A stretch of 64,000 nt of DNA from the NCBI GenBank assembly GCA_030761205.1, contig JAULJL010000018.1:11366501-11430500 (forward strand), in the 5' to 3' direction. Both the position numbers and the translations under genes were made by a program. Below the pieces are notes generated by a model that saw only the letters and a program-made list of their open reading frames with translations, did not search any database and had not been told where the DNA came from. This DNA is from Fremontodendron californicum. Its lineage: Eukaryota > Streptophyta > Magnoliopsida > Malvales > Malvaceae. Below are positions 33,847 to 47,100 of this stretch, piece by piece. Numbering within the stretch: position 1 is the first letter of the stretch; every line of letters starts with the position of its first letter.

Positions 33847-35045
33847 TGGTTTTAACCACGCAAGTGCACGTATCATTGACAAGTAATAAAGTGAGGAGTA
33901 AAGTATCGTTCCCACGAGGAATTGTTACCAAATTCGTTAAGTATTAAAATTAAAACAACTTAATCTTATCCAAACAATTAATTAAAGGATGTAAATTAAA
34001 AACTAAATAAAAGAAAATAATAATTAAATCAATGGAGAAAAGCCTAAGATTACAATTTTCCTCAACACTTCGTCTGAACTTTTCCTACCCTCTTAACTTG
34101 ATTAATGATCTTGAGTTGTTAACCTAGAGTTCTAATCTATTTATAAGGATTTTTCTATGGTCTTATAAAAATATCCTTCTTAACCAATTAACTATATTCC
34201 TATGATAATTGAATTACAGAGAAACTTATTAAGCTTAGACTTTAAAATTGGTTACACATGACACATAAGTGTGTTCCTACCCTATATGCAAATCAATTCA
34301 TCATAATAAATGAATATGAAACATATGTTATTCAATCCATGTCTAACACTAAACTCCCTTTTCCAAGTTGTATCTAGGTTACCAAATCAATCTAATTGGT
34401 AGCTAAGCAATTAGAAACATTAAGCACAAGATTGAATAAACAACATCAAATATCATTAAATCAAGAAAGAAAGTAAAATAATCCAAACTACGTGTTGAGT
34501 TCCATTGAAATCCTAGAAAAATAAATTAGTTCATACTAAACATTAAAAACAATAAACAAAGGTGTTTTACCATCATAAATATTACAAGAAAGATAAAAGA
34601 AGAGTAAAGGGAAAGAGAAAACTAAGGTTTGTCAGGTCTTCAGTCTTCTAGTCTCCAAAACCTCTTTTAGCTCCTTGTAACTTTGTGGTGGTTGCTTTAC
34701 TCTTAAGAAAATTAGGTTCTTTGCAAGGTAAGAAGGTTTTTTTAATAAAGTCCTAAGGGTTCTTATTTATAGAGCTCTTAAAAGCCTGAAGAAGGAAAAC
34801 TTTGTGGCCAAGTAACTGCTTCCAGCTTGGACTTTCTATATATGAGTTGATTCTCTCCTTCTTGCTTTAGGACTCAACAAAATTACAAAAGACATTAAAT
34901 TAATAACTATATTAATCATAAAATAAATAAATAAAAACAATGTAAAAACAACTAAAAATAATTAATTAATAGTTTAAACTACAAGGACTTAGCTAATTTA
35001 AATATATAAAATATGGTAAAATAACTCTATTTCATAGAGTTATCA
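33847..35045 (-). mobile_element. Probable solo LTR E (Athila-type, ~1.2 kb)
   Basis: It interrupts A's pol between the second RNase H and integrase. It begins in TGTTGTTGGTTTTAACC (possible edges 33841, 33844 or 33847) and shares CAAGTAATAAA and the CCCACGAGGA-type block with the LTRs of B and H. It ends GAGTTATCA at 35045 like B. With the 33847 edge the flanks are GTTGT and ATTGC, matching at three of five positions with two transitions, so the target duplication is weak. A minus-strand TATAAATA lies at 34764-34771. No PBS or interior is present. Confidence 0.7.
34764..34771 (-). promoter_or_regulatory. TATA box in LTR E
   Basis: TATAAATA on the minus strand within CTCTATAAATAAGA, in the same setting as the H LTR box. 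Confidence 0.5.
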
Positions 35046-36297
35046 ATTGCCCTTGGTACTACGACATCTTGCAATACATCAAGAGTCAACAGTACCCTGA
35101 ACAAGCAACGAAAAATGATAAGAGAACCCTAAGGAGAATGTCGATGGGTTTTGTCTTAGATGGTGAAATCCTTTACAATAAAAAGAAGGACCGAGTTCTT
35201 TTGAGATGTGTCGGGTCTACCAAAGCTTAGAGAATCCTCGAAGAGGTCCATAAAGGGATATGTGGAATTCATGCCAACGGCCACATGCTGGCTAAACAGA
35301 TTATGAGGGCAGGATATTATTGGCTAACGATGGAAGGGGATTGTGTTAATTATTCCCGGAAGTGTCATAAATGACAGATATATGCAGACAAGATTCATGT
35401 GCCTACATTACCATTGCATGTCATGACAGCTCGATGGCCGTTTTCAATGTGGGGAATGGATATGATCGGGCCCATTACCCGAAAGCTTTGAACGGACACC
35501 ATTTCATCCTAGTGGCCATAGATTACTTCACAAAATGGGTAGAAGCCATTTCTTATGCCAACGTGATGAAGTCAGTGGTGTGCAGATTCATCAAAAGAGA
35601 GATTGTGTGCCGGTATGGGCTCCCAGAAAGAATAATTTTGGACAATGCTCTCAACCAGAATAATAAGATAATGAGGGAAGTATGCACTCAGTTCAACATC
35701 AAGCATTATAATTCGGCGCCTTATTGCCCAAAAATGAATAGAACAATGGAAGCGGCCAATAAGAATATAAAGAAGATTGTTGAAAAATTGATCTATGTGT
35801 ACAAAGATTGGCATGAGATCTTGCCTTTTGCTCTCCATGCATATCGTACCCTGGTCCGCACATCTACTAGAGTCACATCTTTTTCTCTGGTATATGGGAT
35901 GGAGGCAGTGCTGCCTGTCAAAGTTGAAATCCCCTCCCTTCGTGTTTTGATGGAAGTTAGCTTAGAAGAGGCAGAATGGGTTAGAGCTTGCTATGAACAG
36001 TTGAATCTCATCGAGGAGAAAAGGCTAAAGCCATATGTCATGGGCATATGTACAGAAGAGGATGTTTCGAGCCCATAACAAAAGGGTTCGTCCTAGGAAG
36101 TTTCAAGAGGGAGAGTTGGTATTGAGGAAAGTGCTCCATATTGTGAAAGATACTCGCGAAAAATAGGCTCCGAATTGGGAAGGATCGTATGTGGTAAAAA
36201 GCATTTTTTTTGGAGGAGCATTGATCTTACTCGGATAGACAGTGATGATCTAAGAAATCCCATAAATGCCGATAAGCTGAAGAAGTATTATGCTTAG
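35046..36297 (+). pseudogene. pol: Pol of element A, part 2: integrase, degraded
   Basis: Starts WYYDILQYIKSQQYPEQA (about 35053). The zinc-binding module keeps both His (35248 and 35269) in HKGICGIHANGH and the first Cys, but the last Cys position is a TGA stop at 35372-35374. The catalytic core has GMDMIGPI (first Asp near 35458), a frameshift near 35485, ILDNALN (second Asp 35641-35643, with Ala replacing the usual Gly) and the Glu at 35749-35751. The DX35E spacing is preserved. The frame 35371-36078 covers most of the core. The C-terminal part (RPRKFQEGELVLRKV) follows after another shift and ends with TAG at 36297. No chromodomain is seen, as expected for Tat elements. Confidence 0.88.
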
Positions 36298-36940
36298 AAA
36301 GAAGCGAAGAAAACAGAAGAAAATGAAAATGAAAAATGAAAGAAAAAATAAAAATAAAAATGAAAATGAAAAAATAATGTAAAAGGAGAGGTTTAAGCCG
36401 AAAACCCAAAAACGACGACTTGAAATCGAACGGGGGAAACTTGGGTTGAAAACCCATAAATGGCAGCCCAAGTACTGATCAAAGATTGAATCAATGCTCC
36501 GTGCAAAGGGGGAGAAAGTATAAGAAATTCAGAGAAAGGGGGTAAAACTCAGTCTGATACAGCTACGAAAGCCAAGAGATCATCTAAGTAAATGGCTCAT
36601 TCAAAAGATATTTCAGATGATTTGAAGCAGGAAGGGTCCAAGATATTCCACATCTAGGGCATTTATGGCCCACAACTTTATATTTACCTCTTAAATCCTT
36701 AATATTCATATTTGTTACCTAAAACATTATTGCAATGAATTTCTTCTTATCCCTTACATAGCATTTGACTATTTCATGCCATCTATCATATATGTTGCAA
36801 TACATTTTGAATGTTATCAAATTGAATGATAATTAGTAAACATACAAATCTTTAAACAAAAGGGTTTCTTTGTATTACTATGGAGTAGGGTTAAATTTTA
36901 GAAAAGGTTTGGAAACCACTAAAATTTGAAAATGCGCTAA
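36298..36940 (+). other. Start of A's 3' UTR
   Basis: Non-coding. The stretch 36300-36380 is an A-rich GAAAATGAAA repeat. GCCGAAAACCC at 36393-36403 resembles a motif in C's 3' UTR. No other feature is seen. Confidence 0.6.
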
Positions 36941-37285
36941 TCCATAACACTAAAAAGCTCATCAAGTGGGGCAAGCAATGGATAAATTGAGGACACTATC
37001 ATGGACTCGAAAAACTTAAGTATCTCATCGAAATCATAAGTTAGGATTTATGACAATTCTGAATACTGAAAAACTCATTAAGCGGTGCAAACAGTGGACA
37101 GATTCAAGACACCGTCATAGAGTCAAAAAACTTGTGGATCTCAGTGAAGTCATGGATTAGAACTCATAAATCCATAATACTGAAAGGTTCATCGAGTGGG
37201 GCAATCAATGAAAAACCAAAGACAATTTCCATGAAGTCAAAAAGTCCGTGAACCTCAATAAAATCATGGATTAGAACTCATGACA
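36941..37285. repeat. Three diverged ~115-bp tandem units in A's 3' UTR
   Basis: Units begin near 36941, 37059 and 37171 with AATACTGAAA-CTCATCAAGTG and contain GACACCGTCATGGAGTCAAA and ATCATGGATTAGAACTCAT variants. This is the first of two arrays in the same 3' UTR. Confidence 0.75.
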
Positions 37286-37382
37286 CAATCATGTAGTTGC
37301 ATTCATCCCTAGGGAACATGAACTCTACAAGCATTTGCAAAACTTGTCATTAACATCACTGCATTCGACTAACATTGCAGGA

Positions 37383-38036
37383 ACAGTCGAGGTATTTCCT
37401 TTTTTAAATTGAACATATTTTTCAAATGAGTCGAGCCCCGAGACCATCGTCAAGGTATTTCTTTTTTTAAATCGAACTTGTCTTTCAAATAAGTCGAGCC
37501 CCAAGACCACCGTCGTGGTATTCCTTTTTTAAATCGAACTTGTTTTTCAAATGAGTCGAGCCCCGAGACCACCGTCGAGGTATTTCCTTTTTTTAAATAG
37601 AACTTGTTTTTTTAAATGAGTTGAGCCCCGAGACCACCATCGAGGTATTTTGTTTTTTAAATCGAACTTGTTTTTTAACTGAGTCGAGTCGTGAGACCAC
37701 CATCAAGGTATTTCCTTTTTTAAATCGAACTTGTTTTTTAAATGAGTCGAGCCCCGAGACCACCGTCAAGGTATTTTCTTTTTTAAATCAAACTTGTTTT
37801 ACAAATGAGTCGAGCCCCTAGACCACCGTCGAGGTATTTCTTTTTATATCAAACTTGTTTTTTAAAATGATTCGAGCCTGAGACGAACCGTCGAGGTATT
37901 TCCTTTTTTAAATCGAACTTGTTTTTCAAATGAGCCGAGCCCCGAGACCACCTTCAAGGTATTTCCTGTTTTAAATCGAACTTGTTTTTTTCAAAATGAG
38001 TCGACCCCTGAGACCATCGTCGAGGTATCTATTTTT
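37383..38036. repeat. About eleven ~62-bp tandem units in A's 3' UTR
   Basis: The unit contains GTCGAGGTATTTCCTTTTTT, AAATCGAACTTG and GAGTCGAGCCCCGAGACCAC. GGTATT recurs every 60-65 bases from 37391 to 38022, and a diverged copy lies at 38130-38180. ORFs 37325-37510 and 37621-37821 are read-throughs of the array. It is unrelated in sequence to C's array at 6581-7759, although it sits in the same place in the element. Confidence 0.9.
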
Positions 38037-38365
38037 AAGCCCAATGTAAGCTGGCAATTATGATTTAAGCCCAGTGAAGTTGGCAAGTTAGATGTTTAAA
38101 CCCAATATAGCTAACACCAAGATAAGATTAGGCCCCGGGGTTACCGTCGAGGTATTTTGTTCTTTTGCAATTTGAACTCGTTTCCTTAAGATGAGTCGTG
38201 CCTTGATTAGTCAAAGAACTCAGTTTAAGGCAAATCCTTTTATTTACAGTTGAAAAAAAAAATGATGAAGAAAACTCTCTCTTCTCTCTCTATCTGAATA
38301 ACCTCCATACTGGGACAAAACGGTTGTCTATTTGTCTTTGCCTGATCCTGATTCCCAGCAACAAT

Positions 38366-38379
38366 CAAAGAGGGGCAGC
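38366..38379 (+). other. Polypurine tract of element A
   Basis: CAAAGAGGGGCAGC, directly before the 3' LTR at 38380; the same tract as in C (6178-6190 on the minus strand). Confidence 0.88.
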
Positions 38380-41300
38380 TGTAGACATCTAATTTTGTCT
38401 CGGCCCCCTAAACAAGGTAAGATCTCGTCCAACTTCTCAAAAATCAAAGAATCTCCCCTAATTTCACAATGTGGTCTCTAAGACTTTGATTCGGATGTCA
38501 ACACGTAAAAGTCAACTCTAAAAAAGTCAACCACTAAAAAATTCAACTTTTTGGAAAATCAATATTTGAAGGTGAATTGAACAATGGTGAAGAAATCTTG
38601 ATAACTAGAGATCCCTAATTGAAGATACAAGGAGAATTCGAAGGTGGAAAAGACAAATTGCAAATTTCAGTGTAGGAGAAAAGCATGGAATTTTTAAATT
38701 TGGGGAAAAGTACATAAACAATCAAATTGGAAAATTTGAAAACTCAAATTGAAGGATGGTCAATAAATAGAAGCACCTCAAGTCCAATTTCACAAAGATT
38801 TGAAGAAAAAACTAGGCAAAAGTGAAAAATTGAAAATTGCCATTTTGGGAAAAGTATAAAATTTTGCAAATTTGGGAAAAAGTATATAAATGATCAAATT
38901 GGACAAAATTGAAGGTTCAAAGTGGAATAAGATCAATAAATAAAGGTGTCTAAAAGTCCAATTTAAAGTGGAAATGAAGGAGAAGTCAGTTTGAAGAATA
39001 ATTTGAAAAAAAGAAAGATTAAGTGAATAAATGTAAAAATACAACTTTGGGAAAAACTATGGAGATGGCCAGATTGGATAAAATTGAAGTCCCATATTGA
39101 AGAACAATCAATAAATAAAGATATCCAAAGGTCCAATTTGAAGTGGATTCAAAGGAAAAGCTAATTGAAGAAAAGAAGCCAAAAATAAATAAAGAGGAAA
39201 CTCCGAATTTTGGAGGAAAAAAAAAGGGAAAATAAAATCGGAAAGGAATTCGATATAAAAATTGGGAAAATTGGTCCAACTCCAATTCAGCATATGAAAA
39301 AAGGGATGGAAAAAGAAAATCCAAAAAATTGGCACGTTTCGAGTAAAATCGAGGTTTCAGGGGCTAAAGTGTGATTTTAGAAAATTCAGGAAAAATAGAA
39401 TCCAAGCTCAAAAAATTATGAAACTTTCCAATTAAGTTTTAGGATGGAAACAAGGAAATGAGAAGGAAAAAACCTGAATTGAGGTCGAAATGCAAATAGA
39501 CTAAATTCGGGGGACTAATCCGTAATTATAGAGAATAATCCAAAAAATGGAAAACGAGCTCGAAAATTATGAAAACTTCCAGAATTGAGTTTAATATTTG
39601 ATAGGATGGATTGGAAAAGAAAATTCCAAAAATGGGACTGAAATGAAAATAGGCAAAGTTCGAGGAAGCTAAAATGCAATTTTGGAGAATAATCCGGAAA
39701 AAATGGAAAACAAGCTCGAAAAATTATGAAAACTTCCAGAATTGAGTTTAAAATTGGATAGGATGAATTGGAGGAAAAAAAATCCAAAATTGGGGCCCAT
39801 TTGTAAATAAATCAAGGGGGTCAAAATGCAATTTTATCGAAAAACCGAGAAATGACCAATTTGCAAATAAAAAAGAGGAATGACCTGGAATATTCCAGGC
39901 CATTTTCGGCCAGAGAGAGAGAGAGGGGACTGATAGATGTGACCCAATGGTCAAGATGGAAGATATAGTATATATTTTTAAAGAAAGAACATGATTCTTT
40001 ACTACTTGCCTATGTGGCATTTTTGGCCTATAAGAGGCATTTTAATTGTAAGGATGGAAGGTCATTGGCCAAGGTCATGCGAAGGCTATGTGAAGACCAT
40101 ATGGGAGCCATGGATGAGGCTAAGTGGATTAAAAATGCTAACTAGAAAGATATTTTGTTGTTAAGCTACATGATCATGACAAGTGACTTAAGCGAGGTTG
40201 TAAAGATAGGAGACAAGAATGATTAAGGTGGCATTTAGAGCCAATGAGAGGTTAGTAGATCCTTAATTTTAGGAGATGGCCATGAGGAAGGGGGACAAGA
40301 AATAACCATGTGAAAAGGATGTTGGAGAGCATGCACAAAGCATGACTAGAGAAAAAAATGAGCATGCACTCTACACATACAAGGCCATTCGACCAACACA
40401 ATAGAAAAGGGGTCTCTATTCATTTTTCACACACACTCACTATATTTTTTAAGAGAGTTCAGTAGCTAAAAATACTCTAAGAAGAAAAGGAAAGGATAGG
40501 AAAAAGGAGAAAAAAGGGTGGAAGTCTAAGAGGATTTTGGAAGCTTTGCTAGGTAGCTTTCTTTCCTCCTCTTGTTTATGGTTTTCTTTTCATTTCTATG
40601 TCTATATTTTCTTTTCTTATATGTCATGTTCATCTTATTTTCTTCAAAAATCAATGGTTTTTAAAGAGTTTTTAAAAATTCTTTCTTCTATTTTCCACAA
40701 AATGGCAAAGTTTACAAAATTTCTCATTCATTTCTTCCTTGGCCGAAAATGGTGAACTTCTTTGTGCTTGTTGGTTGCTTCATTTTCTTTGCTTGCATGT
40801 TGGATGTGAGATCTAATATTGTGGTAGGATAGATATTTTCCCTTTGATTTCTTTCAAAAAAATAAAATAAAAAGGTTTGATGTGCTTGAGGATCCTAGTT
40901 TTACCAAGTGATTTTGGTTAGGTAGGGCTATGTCCAAAGAACCAACCATTGAGCCAACCTTTATTTTTCTTTGTTTGTTTGTTTATGTTTCTAGTTTATA
41001 TTTTATCATATTCATATGCTTTCTTGCTGTGAAAGTTTGTTTTCAACTTATTTCCCATTTGATTTTTGGTTAGGATCAACTAATGGTCCATAGCCAAAGT
41101 CTACTTTTCAAACTAGTTGGAAGAAAATAATGTTCTACAAGTTGAGTATGCTGATTTTGGTCAATGTTTTCACCATGCATATTTTGAAAAAATAAAAAAA
41201 CAAATTTAACCCCTTTAAATACATCCTTAGATGAGTACATGGTAATTTTTCCAGAAAATTTAAAAAAATTTCTTAAGGGTTATAAAATAGATTTCGGTAA

Positions 41301-43526
41301 AATAAATTTTTAATTAGATATGCTGTTTTAAGGCAACTTTAGCCTAGGAATATTTTGTCAAAATAAAAAAACCATTTTTACCTCACTGATTTTAGCATAT
41401 TATGAACCTAAAATGATTTTTCCAGTTTTTTTGGATTTTTTTAAAAGGGTCTACAAAATAGCCTTGCAAAACCGGATTTTGGGTGGCTAAAACTAGTTTT
41501 TAAGTTAGCAAAAATCTCATTTTTTTTTAACAAAGGGGAAGGGCTGGCTGAAATCATTGAGCTACTGTTTTGGGATGTTTTTCATGTTAGTTCAAAGGTA
41601 AAAAAAATTGGTTTTGCAAAAATAAAGTCATGGTAGCTAATCCGGGCTTCAAAAAATGAGTAAAAAACTAGGAATTTTGACACTAGGCCATTCGGCCATG
41701 AAGACTCTATTTCAAGAATTGCATTTATTTTTACTCATTTTTGGTTTCCAAAACTTTACATTAAAAGCTTGTTTAAATATACTCGGATGTCAAATAAGGG
41801 CATTCGAATGCCCCTTAATCCGAGCCAAAATTCGTGCTCGAAATCTCTTTTTTTTATATCCAACATAGGTTTCTTTCAAAGGTAGTCAGACATCTTTTTA
41901 GGTGTTCGAATATCCTCTCTTCAAGAGAGAAACACATTCCATTCTCATGCATTGCATATTTTTAACTGTTTTTATTTAATTTAGTGTAAAAACGTATTTT
42001 TTGGTTTCCTAGACATTTTGCGAGAATTAGTTCCTAATCTTTGCCGAGTTTGCCGAGGAGGTTAGGAAATTATTCAACGCACATGTTTATGGAATCAAAA
42101 GGTATGGTTTTTGTTTTACTCGGAATTATGTAAATGTCATTTGAATGAATTATTTTCAAAGCTTTTTCGGGTTTGTCGGGGAGTACAGTAATATTTTCGA
42201 CATATGCCATTTATGTGATTTCTCACATGAAAAATCCATGAAAATGAATTTCAAAATAATGATGTGTGCATATTCCATGATATCTACATTTTCCATCTTA
42301 ATCATGCAAACTCTATGTTTATGAATATTCCATGATAATGTCATTTTATGATCTAATATTCATGTTGTCATTTTGATCATGATGTGATTGTGAATATTCT
42401 ATGATGATGTCATTTTTATGATTGGTGCTTATGTCATATATGCCATGTTATGTAGGCCACGTCATGAAATATTTGCCATGCCATGAATCATATGCCATGT
42501 CATATATGCCATGTCATGAGTTACTTACCATGTTATGTATATCATGCCATGAAATTATTGCCATGCCATGTATGCCATGTCATAATTTCCCTTGCCATGT
42601 CATGAGTTATTTGCCACATCATCTATGCCATGTCATGAGTTATTTGTTGTGTTATGTATGCCATGTCATTAATTCTTTGCCATGTTGTAATAAAGTTGCC
42701 ATGCCGTGTATGCCATGTCATTAATTCTTTTGCCATGTCATAATAAAATGTTTACCATGCCATGACAATTATGCATGTTATTTAATTTATATTTGGACCT
42801 TAGTCATAATTTGTATATTCATGGTCATTTTTTATATATTGTTTTCAATGCATAAAAATTAATGATTTTTAACAACATAAGGTTATTCCTGAGTTAAAAT
42901 AATTCATGAGTTCTCTGCTGGGTCTGCCGGGGAGGATATCATCAATTATAATTAATAACGAAATATCTTTCTTTTCTTTTATAAAAAACGAGGGTGATTC
43001 AAAGAATTCCAAAATAAATAAAAGTTTCTCTCCTTTTGCCGGGTCTGCCGGGAAACATGAAAAAAAAATTGCATTAATAAATTACGGATCACTTTCAAAT
43101 AATATGATTGTTTTTTTTTAAAAAAAAAGGAATTATTCTTAAATATCAAATATAAAACCGACTTTCACCGAGACTCAAGATAACACACGATTAATAAGGT
43201 ATCATTTTATATGGGCGTTGTAGGGGTGCTAATCCTTCCCCGCACGTAACCGACTCCCCAACCCGTTTTTGATTTCTCTCTGGTTTAAAGCGCGTACTTC
43301 AAAACTGGTTTTAAAAAATGTTTTATTTAATTTTAAAATGTTTTACAAAAATCGGTTTTAATAGGTGATCGATCACACCTAGCCAAAAAAGATTGGTGGC
43401 GACTCCATTTCTTTTCCGAGGTTGTTTTCAAACCCTCAATTTTATTTAAGAAGAATTACCTCGTCTTTTCCTCTTTTTCCCACACTTTTTTTAACGTCAT
43501 CTAGCGGTCGCGAGATCGTTAAGACA
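38380..43526 (+). repeat. Element A 3' LTR (5147 bp)
   Basis: It starts TGTAGACATC after the PPT and ends TTAAGACA at 43526. The last 1.3 kb matches the 5' LTR remnant 19926-21221. It contains a (GA)n run near 39914, a possible TATAAGA at 40030-40036 and a CCATGTCAT subrepeat block at 42430-42770. The uninterrupted AGTAC at 42183-42187 shows where B inserted in the partner LTR. All ORFs inside are short and unsupported. The bases after it (ATCTT) should equal the left flank of A, which is outside the window. Confidence 0.88.
42430..42770. repeat. CCATGTCAT subrepeats in A's 3' LTR
   Basis: Irregular units of TGCCATGTCATGAGTTATTTG type. There is at least one block more than at 20200-20470 (for example around 42510-42600), so copy number changed after the two LTRs separated. 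A Met/Cys/His-rich ORF (42422-42724) is a repeat product. Confidence 0.75.
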
Positions 43527-44120
43527 ATCTTTATTTTGTTTAGTTATGTTATTTTTTTCAATTTCAGTTTTATTTAAGAGAATGAAGCAAAAACGTGTCA
43601 ATGAGCATGTTAATGAGCTTATAAATCACAATCATAAGATGGAAGAAAATATTTGGCTAAAAAATATCAAATTCTTGGGTACAAAGCTTGATTCTTGCAG
43701 TTCAAGAAATAGACAGATTTGACCTCTGGAGCTTGTTGCTAGGTAAACATGATTTTAGATTCCTTATTCAAAGAAACTTCTTTCTTGACTTTTGAAGCTG
43801 ACTCTTAGACCTTTCCAACCGTATATTACTTTCCCAAAAAGCATAAGATTTGGTCATCCAAATCTGTTGAGAAAGTGGACTGCCATATTTCCTACTTTGA
43901 CTAGGATTCTCCTACTTCGACTAGGATTCTTCTTTAGTTTTTCCTAAATCTATTTGGAGTTGTTATCTCTAAGAAGACCTAGGATCTTCTCCACCCACCA
44001 TAACAACATTTCTTCTTTCTTTCTTTCTTTCTTTCTACTTTCGTTCTTGCTTAATTTTTTCTTGAATCTGTTATTAAACACATCAAGAATGTGTAACTAA
44101 TTTTTTTTTTTTTGTGTGGT
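43527..44120. other. Unassigned interval between elements A and F
   Basis: There is no recognisable coding content; the longest plausible frame is 46 codons (43583-43723). It ends in a (TTTC)n microsatellite (about 44009-44036) and a T run (44101-44113). It may be a fragment of an older element or genomic flank. It is the only substantial interval left of 52 kb that I could not assign. Confidence 0.5.
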
Positions 44121-47100
44121 TGTAGACACTTAATTTTGTCCAGGCTCCCTAAATCAAGTAAATTTCTTTTGATATTTTAGAATGCAGAAAAGCTCTTCTC
44201 ATCCTGCAGGTGGTACTCCGAGACTTTGTTTAAGAGGACAAGCATGAAAAGTCAATTCGACAAAAGTCAACCTTAAAAAGTCAACTACTAAAAAAGTCAA
44301 CCCTCATTCAAAATCAAGATTCAAAATTTAATTGAACAATGGTGAAAGAATCTTGATAATCCGAGGTCTACAACGAGAGATATGGAGTCCGGCAAATGGG
44401 TTATGGGGATTCAGTGGAAAGAAAACCCTAATTCGGCAAATTTGGAGAAAAATGCTTAAACGATCAAATTGGTGGAGATTCTGAATGAAAGATAATCAAT
44501 GACTACGGGTATTGGAAAGGCCATTTGGAAGCAAAACCAAAGGAAGAGTCAATTTGGAAGGAAACCGAAAATTAGGGTTTTTGGTGAATTTTGGCAAAAT
44601 TGGGGGAAACTGAAGAAATGGCCCGATTCGGTAAAATTAAAGCCCCTAATTGATGAAGAGTGGGTAAACAAAGATAGCCCAAGGCTCAGTTTGAAGTAAT
44701 TCCGAGAAAAGGGCCGGTTGGAGGAAAAAAAGGAGAAATAAGGAAATTCCCGATATTGGAAAAAGGAAAAATCAAATCGGAGGGGAATTTGATCGTAAAA
44801 ATTGGGTCTTTTTGGACCAACTCCAATTCAATATATAACAAAGGCCTGAAAAAAAGAAAAATCCAAAATCGGAGCTCATTTGAAAAATGGAAAATTTTGG
44901 GCCCACTAAGTTGAAATTTTAGAAGATAAATCTGGAAAAAATAGCAAATGAGCTCGAAAAATTACCAAACTTCCAAATCTCAATTTCATATTATTTGGAA
45001 TAGATTGACAAAGAAAAATCTGAAATCAGAAATCATTTGAAAAATGGGAAATTTCAGGTCCACTAAGTTGAAATTCCAGAGGATAAATTCGAGAAAAATA
45101 GCAAATGAGCTCGAAAAATTATGAAAACTTCCAGATATCAATTTTGTAAGAGATTGGCGAAGAAAATCCAGAATCGGAGCTCAATTAAAAAGGGCCAAAT
45201 TTGGGAGGCATCAAACCAAAATTCTAGAAGATAAATCCGGGAAAAATAACAAACGGGCTCAAAAAATTATGAAAACTTTCAGAACTCATTTTATATTAAT
45301 TAGGAAGCATTGAAAAAAGAAAATCTGGATTTGGGGTCCGTTTTCAATTTAATCAAATTTAGGGGGATAAAGTGCAATTTAACTAAAGAAACTGAAGAGG
45401 ACCATTTTTGCAATTTAAAAAATAGAGAGATGGCTGGAATTTGAAGGGCCATTTGGCCAGCCCAAGAAGAGGGGAGTGTTGGTTGAGTTCTTCCATCCAA
45501 ATGCCAAAATTGGATAGTAAGGTAGTTATTTTTTTGATTGAGCCTTTGTGATTTTTCCACATGGTCAAATGAACGAAGATGAAGGATGTCAACGTTATGG
45601 TTACATATTTTAGGCCAGATGTATATTAGGAGCTGATCACTTAATCTAATGGTTGTAAATTCACATTTTTAGCATCTTTGATTAGTGGCCTTTGGATCTA
45701 ATTAGCTAGGAAAAAAAATGACAACATCATGTAACCAAGGAAGACTATTCGGCTGCCTATTAGAGAGGGGGGTTCATTTTAAAGGGGATTCTTTTGGCTG
45801 AATATTATTTATATTGAAGCAATAGCTAAGTGTAGAAAAGCAAAGAAAAATTTAGAAGAGAAGGAAGCTTGAAAGATAGCTTTGAAAAGTAGCCTTTTGG
45901 CACCTAACTCTTGCATTTTTCTTTCTTTTTCTATGCTGATTTTGCTCATTTTCCATATGATTTCTTGTTATTTTATTATGTAATAGAGGTTTTTAAAACT
46001 TCCTTTCAAGGCTCTTATCTTATCTTTTCATGAAAAAATCAAAAACAATTTTTTTTACTCTTTTCTTCAAGTGGCCGAATCCCCCTTCTTGGTATGCTTG
46101 TCTTGTGTTTGATTTATTTCCTATGTTGATTGTGGTAGATTAGCTTGTTTTGATATTTTAGCTTTCTATAATAACCAAGATATGGAGCTTATTTCAAACT
46201 CTCTTTACTTACTTGTTCTTATTTTGCTGTTTTTATCATTTATTTTTATGTCTACTTGTTTATTTACTAACTTTAATTTTCTGTTTTTACTACATCAAGT
46301 TGTTCATGCTTTGTATTATTGCCATACCAGGTTTTTGTGTATTTTCCTAGCTATATCTTTGCATTTTCATCATGGTTATTTGTCTAACATGTTTTCATTT
46401 ATGTCTTGCATATTTACCATGCCATGTGTTTGTGTTATTGCCTTGCTAGGATTTCACCATATTGTTTATGTGACCATTTGGTTTCCACCATTTTGTTTGC
46501 CTTGTGTGTGTTTGCATTTTCATCTTGTTTGGTTATCATGCTTTAATTCATGCTTTGCATCTTTATGCCATGTGATTGTGTAATTGTTGTGCCATGTTCT
46601 TACATTATTCTTATGTTCATTTGGTCATTATATGTTCATGTTACTTCCATGCACATATTTTGTTCATATTAGGCATTAGGTCATGTTATATTACCATGCA
46701 TATTCTTATGACATTTTAGGTCTTAGGTCATCTTTGTATGCCATGCATATTTTCATGCTTATTAGGTCTTAGATCATTTTGTATTGCCATGCATGTTTCA
46801 TGTTCATTTAGGTCTAGGGCCATATTTATTGCCATGAATTGTTTCATGCATAATTAGGTCTAGGGTTATATTATTGCCATGCATTTTCTATCTAGGCATT
46901 AGGTTATCTTTCATGCCATACATATTTTCTATGTCATTTAGGCTATAGGACATGCATTTCATGCATTTAACTTGCTGTTTTGTTCATGCATTTCATATCA
47001 TCCCACTTGATTTTTGACTTAAGCCAATCAATAGCTCAAAGCATGCTTGTGGAAAATTAAGATTGTCAATTTGGATTTTCTAGCTTTGTGTTTTTTTTCA

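Noticed and set aside
45300..46583. ORFs of 86 and 133 codons in F's LTR
   Set aside because: AT-rich LTR sequence without domains; the homologous DNA in C and D does not keep the frames.
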